Positions 60,057-64,000 of a DNA stretch of 64,000 bases are shown in pieces. Each line of letters begins with the position of its first letter. Position 1 is the stretch's first letter. Position numbers and translations under genes: made by a program. This stretch comes from Pseudomonas parafulva (lineage in GTDB: Bacteria > Pseudomonadota > Gammaproteobacteria > Pseudomonadales > Pseudomonadaceae): contig NZ_CP009747.1 of NCBI RefSeq assembly GCF_000800255.1, positions 1,550,001-1,614,000 of the forward strand. Direction: 5' to 3'. A model generated the notes under the pieces. That model made no database searches. It was given only the letters and a program-made list of their open reading frames with translations, and was not told the DNA's origin.

Positions 60057-61967
60057 TTACGACGCGTTCCAGGTCAGGGCGAACAGCGTCTGCCCTGGCA
60101 GTTGAAAACTCAGGCGCCCCTGGCGGCAGTCGAAACGGCCGACGCGTGGGCGGTTGTCGGGGCCGAACAGCTCCAACTGCCCGCTGGGGCAGCGCTCCAG
60201 GGACAGTTCGACCTGTTGCTGCCGGTCGGCCTTGTTCACCCCCAGCAGGCTGCGCTGGCGACCGTCGGCCATGGCCAGGGCGTCGACCTCGAAGGCGTCG
60301 TTGTCCAAGGCCAGCACCTGGGTCAGCCAGTGGCGCTGGATGAACTGCTGGGCCAGGCCCACCGGCTTGAGCTCGAAGCGCGTTTCACCGAGCACACGGA
60401 CCATGCCCTTGGGCCACTGCGGCTCGTCGGCGACGTGAAACCAGTTGAGCATGTCAAGCAGGCCGTCGGACGAGGCGTTGATCACCACCGAGGCCCACCA
60501 CAGGCCGGCGTAGTGGGTGTTCTGCTCGTAGGGGCTGAGGGTCGAGCCGCTGGACAGGTTGGTCTGGTCGATCAGTAGCGCCTTGCGCGGTCGACCCTGG
60601 GCGTCGAGGCCGACCAGGTCGGCGGCCTGGCGCACACTGTCGCGGTAGCTGCGGGTGGCCAGCAGGTCGCGCACCATCCACTCATGCCAGGCCAGGGCGT
60701 CGATCTGCGCGCCCTGTTCCTCCAGCAGGCGGCGCGCCCAGTCCAGGCCGCGGCGCTGCTGACTGGCGCGGGTGAACGGCCCGCCGATCAGGCGCGAGGA
60801 GGCGGGCATGGCGATGCGCACGCCCGCTTCGCGAGCGCCAGGCCAGGCGCGCACGCGTGCGGCCATGGCGCTGAAGAAATCGCGGTAGCTGGCGTAGTCG
60901 CGATAGTTGAGGTTGGGCTCGTCGGCGAAGGCCAGGTAGTGCAGGCCCTTGCCGCCCAGCCGCGCGGTGGCGACCAGCCAGGCCTGCAAACCGTCGTGGC
61001 TGGTGCGGTCGGCAGCCAGGTCGGCGCGCCGGCCGGTACCGGCCAGCAGGGTGATGTCCTGGCCAATGGCGAAACGCTCTTGATACAGGCGCCGCCAGGC
61101 GTCCTCGTAATCAGGCTGACGCGCCAGTACGTCCATGAAACTGTAGTAGCCGGCCGCCTGCGGGCGCAGCGCATCGAGCACGGCGAAACTGGACGGCGGT
61201 GGCAGGACATAGGGCAGGTTCAGCCCCAGCAGCGGCGTGCGTCCGATCACCTTGGCCTGTAGGCGCAGGTGTACTTGACCGGGCAGGTCGGGCAGGTCGC
61301 TCAGGTCCTCGGCGCGCTGGGCGAACAGGTTGGCGCTGCCGTCGAGCCAGAACGCCGCCTTACCGCGCCCTTGCAGGCGCAAGCGCCAGGTTTCGTCGCG
61401 GCGACTGGTCGGCAGCGCTTGCTGGTCGAACTGCCAGTAGGCCGGGTAAGGCTTGAGCGTCAGGTTCACCTGCTGGCCATCGCCCAGGCGCTGGGCCCAG
61501 AGGCCGCGCACGCCGCCGTGGTACTTGCCGGCCAGGATGGCCTGTTCGCCCGCCTTGACCCGGAAGTACAGGGTCACGTCTGGCCCGACCTCGGCGCTGA
61601 AGTGCACCTTGGCCGGGGCGAACTGCGCGCCGGTGCTGTCCGCGTGCTCGGCCTGGTAATCGCGAAAACTGTAGCCCGGCACTTCCAGACGGTACGGTCC
61701 GGCGCCGGGCGTCAGCGGCCAGCGCTGCTCGCCACGCACCTCGGCGGCGTCTATGCGGCGCTCGCCGCACAGTTGCCCGTGGCCGTCGAGCAGGTACAGG
61801 TGCTCGCTGTTGGCATCGGCCTGCCAGGCTGGGCGCCAGCGCACCAGCAGGGTGTCTTCGGCGCTCGGTTGCAGGTACAGGCTGCCGTCGCGGATGTCGC
61901 CCCATTGCAGCTCGGCGGCCTGCAGCCATGGCGCACCCAGGACCATCAGCAGCAGCCAGCGCTTCAT
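60057..61967 (-). CDS. Exported glycoside-hydrolase-like protein of the polysaccharide operon
   Basis: 636 residues from ATG at 61967 (MKRWLLLMVLGAPWLQA signal peptide); the frame runs further into the flippase gene but that part is spurious. The N-terminal ~250 residues are beta-rich, like a carbohydrate-binding or lyase-type module. The middle is a (beta/alpha)8-like segment with HYLAFADEPNLNYRDYASYR: Glu350 in DEPN lies where clan-A glycosidases have their acid/base. The C-terminal part is a small beta-sandwich. Periplasmic; the ATG overlaps the flippase stop by 4 bp. Probably an endoglycosidase that edits or releases the polymer. Confidence 0.7.
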   Translation of the reverse strand: MKRWLLLMVLGAPWLQAAELQWGDIRDGSLYLQPSAEDTLLVRWRPAWQADANSEHLYLLDGHGQLCGERRIDAAEVRGEQRWPLTPGAGPYRLEVPGYSFRDYQAEHADSTGAQFAPAKVHFSAEVGPDVTLYFRVKAGEQAILAGKYHGGVRGLWAQRLGDGQQVNLTLKPYPAYWQFDQQALPTSRRDETWRLRLQGRGKAAFWLDGSANLFAQRAEDLSDLPDLPGQVHLRLQAKVIGRTPLLGLNLPYVLPPPSSFAVLDALRPQAAGYYSFMDVLARQPDYEDAWRRLYQERFAIGQDITLLAGTGRRADLAADRTSHDGLQAWLVATARLGGKGLHYLAFADEPNLNYRDYASYRDFFSAMAARVRAWPGAREAGVRIAMPASSRLIGGPFTRASQQRRGLDWARRLLEEQGAQIDALAWHEWMVRDLLATRSYRDSVRQAADLVGLDAQGRPRKALLIDQTNLSSGSTLSPYEQNTHYAGLWWASVVINASSDGLLDMLNWFHVADEPQWPKGMVRVLGETRFELKPVGLAQQFIQRHWLTQVLALDNDAFEVDALAMADGRQRSLLGVNKADRQQQVELSLERCPSGQLELFGPDNRPRVGRFDCRQGRLSFQLPGQTLFALTWNAS

Positions 61968-63268
61968 GCCGGCCTCCGTTGCAGCAACTGGCGCAATGGG
62001 ATGCAGTCGCTGGGCAGCATGATCAGCGTGTGCCACAGCGGCACGCCGCTGAGCCGGCAGTACAGCACCAGCATGGCCAGGGTCACCGCCAGGTAGGCGA
62101 TGGAGGACGCCGCGGCCGCGCCGACGATACCCCAGTGCGGAATCAGCAGCAGGTTGAGCAGCAGGTTGAGCGCAGCGCCGGCCGCCATCATCAGCGACAC
62201 CGCGCCAGGGCGGTTCTTGCCCAGCAGGTCCAGGCGCAGGATGCTCGCGTAGCACAGCCCCAGCAGGCCTGGCAGCAAGGCCAGCAGTGCGGGATAAGCC
62301 GGCTGGTAGGCGATGCCGAACAAGGTGACGATCAGCCAGTCGCCGATCAGCGCCATGCCCAGGCAGGCACCGAGCATCACCGTGGCGGTCAGGCGCAGGG
62401 CCAGCGGCGTCAGCTTTTCCATGCCGGCGTCCTGTTGCAGCAGGCGTTTCATCAGCGGCGTGGTGACCGCCTCGGGCACGATCAACAGCAGTTCGGCAGC
62501 GGCGCTGGCCATGGCGTAATGGCCCAGTGCGGTGCTGCCGAGCAGGGCGCCGATGAACAGGTAGTCGGCGCGCAGGATCAGTTGCTGACAGAGCAGGTCC
62601 GGGTGGCTCTTGGCGCTGTAGGCGAGCAGTTCGCGCTGGCCGCTGCGGTCCCAGCGCAGGCGCAGGGGGTGCTGGCGGCGCAGCCACCACAGGCCGAGCA
62701 CCAGCACCAGCGCGATGCCGGCCAGCCAGCTGATCAGCGCCGCCTCGAGCGCCTGTTCGCGCCACATCCAGAACAGCCCGAGAAACAGCAGCAGCGGCGC
62801 CAGCGATTCGCTCAGGCGTAGCAGGTTGAAGGCGCCGACGTCGCCGCTGGCGTTGTGCAGGGTCAGCAGCCCGCTCTTGAGCACCGTCATCGGCACCGCC
62901 AGCAGCAACAGCCAGGCCAGCAGGCCCAGTTGCAGGGTGATGTCCAGCTCGCCGCCGAAGGTGCGCACCAGCGCCACGCAGGCCAAGGTCAGCAGGCCGG
63001 CCAGCAGGCAGCCGTAGATCAGCACCTGGGCCAGCAGCAGGCCCATGTCGCGCTGCTTGGCCGCCTGGTAACCCAGGGCACTGTTCAAGCCGCCGCTGGT
63101 GGCGGCGCTGATCAGGTCGGGCAGGGTGCTGAGCAGGGCGAACAGGCCGCGCTCGCTGGGGCCGAGGATCCGCGCCAGCAACACATTGCGCAGCAGGCGC
63201 AGGGCGATCATCGCCAGCTTGGTGCCCATGCTCAGCGCCAGGTGGCGCAGGTAGTGGTTGCGGCTCAT
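61964..63268 (-). CDS. Polysaccharide flippase of the Wzx/MATE-like type
   Basis: 434 residues with twelve to fourteen hydrophobic segments. LALSMGTKLAMIALRLLRNVLLARILGP and SERGLFALLSTLPDLISAAT are the N-terminal helices of the Wzx/RfbX family; SGLLTLHNASGDVGAFNLLR is also typical. Translocates lipid-linked repeat units to the periplasm for assembly of the exopolysaccharide. Start overlaps the deacetylase stop by 4 bp and its stop overlaps the glycosidase-like gene by 4 bp. Confidence 0.85.
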   Translation of the reverse strand: MSRNHYLRHLALSMGTKLAMIALRLLRNVLLARILGPSERGLFALLSTLPDLISAATSGGLNSALGYQAAKQRDMGLLLAQVLIYGCLLAGLLTLACVALVRTFGGELDITLQLGLLAWLLLLAVPMTVLKSGLLTLHNASGDVGAFNLLRLSESLAPLLLFLGLFWMWREQALEAALISWLAGIALVLVLGLWWLRRQHPLRLRWDRSGQRELLAYSAKSHPDLLCQQLILRADYLFIGALLGSTALGHYAMASAAAELLLIVPEAVTTPLMKRLLQQDAGMEKLTPLALRLTATVMLGACLGMALIGDWLIVTLFGIAYQPAYPALLALLPGLLGLCYASILRLDLLGKNRPGAVSLMMAAGAALNLLLNLLLIPHWGIVGAAAASSIAYLAVTLAMLVLYCRLSGVPLWHTLIMLPSDCIPLRQLLQRRPA

Positions 63269-64000
63269 GGGCGGCTGCCCCGGGCGATACGCCAGCCCAG
63301 CAGCGAAGGGTGGCTGGCGCTGCGCTGACTGACGCCGATGCGTGGCAGCGCCAGGGCATCGTCCCGGCCCTGGCAGATGCCGGGGCGGGTGCTCAGGGCA
63401 AAGGGGTAGTGGTGGGCGGCGATGCGCGCGCGTACGCGTGGGTCATGGTCGCCATTGGGGTAGCAGTACACCGGCAGCGGCTGGCGACAGCCTTGCTGCA
63501 AGGCGTGGTGGCTGCGCTGGATCTCCGCGTCCAGGCCGTTGTCGTCCAGGCCCGGCAGCAGCGCATGGCTGGCTCCGTGGGGGCCGAAGCGCACCAGGCC
63601 GGACGCTTCCAGTTGGCGTACTTGATGCCAGTCCATGGCCTGGGGCAGGGCGTCTGCGGGGCAGGCGTCGGTCAACTGCAGCAGGGTCGCTGAATCGAGG
63701 GTCTTGAGGCTTTGCAGGTAGTGCGCCAGGGCCAGGCTGCGCGCGGGCGTCTGCTCGGCCAGCGCCGCAGCGGGCGGCAGCGGGCGGCCGAGATCGTGCA
63801 AAGCGTCGATGAGGGCGCGTCGGGCGGGTTCGCCATGGCTGCCCCACAGGGTTTCGCCGACGCTCTCCCACCAGAAGCGCTGGCGGCTGCCGATGTAGTC
63901 GGTGGACAGGAAGATGCTCGCCGGGGTCTGGTACTGGTGCAGCAAGGCGAAGGCGTGGCTGGCGTTGTCGCGCCAACCGTCATCGAAGGTCAGGGCGAGT
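63265..64000 (-). CDS. Polysaccharide deacetylase (NodB fold), partial
   Basis: Open to the window edge (codon phase continues past 64000), so the N-terminus is missing. The last visible upstream codons encode LALTFDDGWRDNASHAF, with the NodB motif TFDDGW holding the catalytic Asp and metal-binding Asp. Downstream, STDYIGSRQRFWWESVGE and GPHGASHALLPGLD carry the second-shell histidines, and VYCYPNGDHDPRVRARI the third motif. Removes acetyl groups from a polysaccharide, cytoplasmic or periplasmic depending on the lost leader. First gene seen of the operon. Confidence 0.87.
   Translation of the reverse strand, partial: LALTFDDGWRDNASHAFALLHQYQTPASIFLSTDYIGSRQRFWWESVGETLWGSHGEPARRALIDALHDLGRPLPPAAALAEQTPARSLALAHYLQSLKTLDSATLLQLTDACPADALPQAMDWHQVRQLEASGLVRFGPHGASHALLPGLDDNGLDAEIQRSHHALQQGCRQPLPVYCYPNGDHDPRVRARIAAHHYPFALSTRPGICQGRDDALALPRIGVSQRSASHPSLLGWRIARGSRP

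Noticed and set aside
61968-63359. Long N-terminal extension of the glycosidase-like protein
   Set aside because: It would read through the flippase gene in another frame; the true start with a signal peptide is at 61967.
1-64000. CRISPR arrays, tRNA or rRNA genes, insertion sequences
   Set aside because: No regularly spaced repeats, tRNA-like folds with a CCA-adjacent acceptor, rRNA segments or transposase-like proteins were seen.

Overview
The window reads as a chromosomal segment of a Pseudomonas of the P. putida type. It is GC-rich throughout, carries a gcd-oprB glucose oxidation pair, a complete six-gene fap functional-amyloid operon, a MbtH/type II thioesterase pair of the pyoverdine kind, a P. 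putida-like REP pair, and almost every protein has the look of the Pseudomonas version of its family. No tRNA, rRNA, CRISPR array or insertion sequence was seen. This placement is inference from gene content; no database was consulted.

Layout. 1-5.9 kb: the end of a nitroreductase (nfsB), a cupin-type XRE regulator, an MFS transporter, then a redox-stress module in which a catalase-fold SrpA-like protein and a cytochrome b561 are divergent from an ECF sigma factor and its membrane anti-sigma factor; the two units are separated by a pair of mirror-image ECF-type promoters. 5.9-9.7 kb: OprB porin and the PQQ glucose dehydrogenase Gcd. 9.9-15.4 kb: an AraC regulator divergent from a CMD-family protein, an acyl-CoA-dehydrogenase-like flavoprotein and a complete SsuABC/TauABC-type ABC importer with a Tat-exported binding protein. 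15.4-20.4 kb: DadA-like oxidase, EcsC-like protein, MbtH + thioesterase (with a PvdS-type promoter candidate), an isochorismatase-fold hydrolase and a DUF1615 lipoprotein.

20.4-27.5 kb is an accessory insertion: one gene of 2208 codons, with visibly lower GC and different codon choice, encoding a DUF4011-helicase-nuclease-DUF3320 protein of the kind described as the Hhe anti-phage system, preceded by its own palindrome-rich control region and closed by a strong terminator. 27.6-33.9 kb: an EmrAB-type tripartite drug efflux operon with its AraC regulator, and another MFS exporter. 34-39.2 kb: fapABCDEF, with a sigma-54-type promoter, a candidate enhancer-binding site and an intercistronic hairpin after fapC. 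39.3-47.4 kb: NadR-like kinase/PnuC salvage pair, a chemoreceptor, UppP, small conserved proteins, a LysR regulator divergent from azoR, an alpha/beta hydrolase and a PACE exporter.

47.4-50.4 kb: ilvA preceded by a 23-codon isoleucine-rich leader peptide, a terminator with an alternative antiterminator pairing, and a second hairpin that covers the ilvA ribosome binding site; then an iron alcohol dehydrogenase. 50.5-57.4 kb: a three-cysteine conserved protein, a GapN-like aldehyde dehydrogenase with an altered active-site motif, and a 1275-residue toxin-like leucine-rich-repeat protein. 57.4-64 kb: an overlapping polysaccharide cluster (two deacetylases, two acetyltransferases, a secreted glycosidase-like protein and a flippase), cut by the window end.

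The most novel-looking signals are regulatory: the symmetrical divergent ECF promoters (4.1 kb), the ilvA leader (47.4-47.6 kb) and the fap control region (39.0-39.2 kb). The most notable protein is the Hhe-type defence enzyme, which also carries an N-terminal Cys-His-Asp domain of transglutaminase type.
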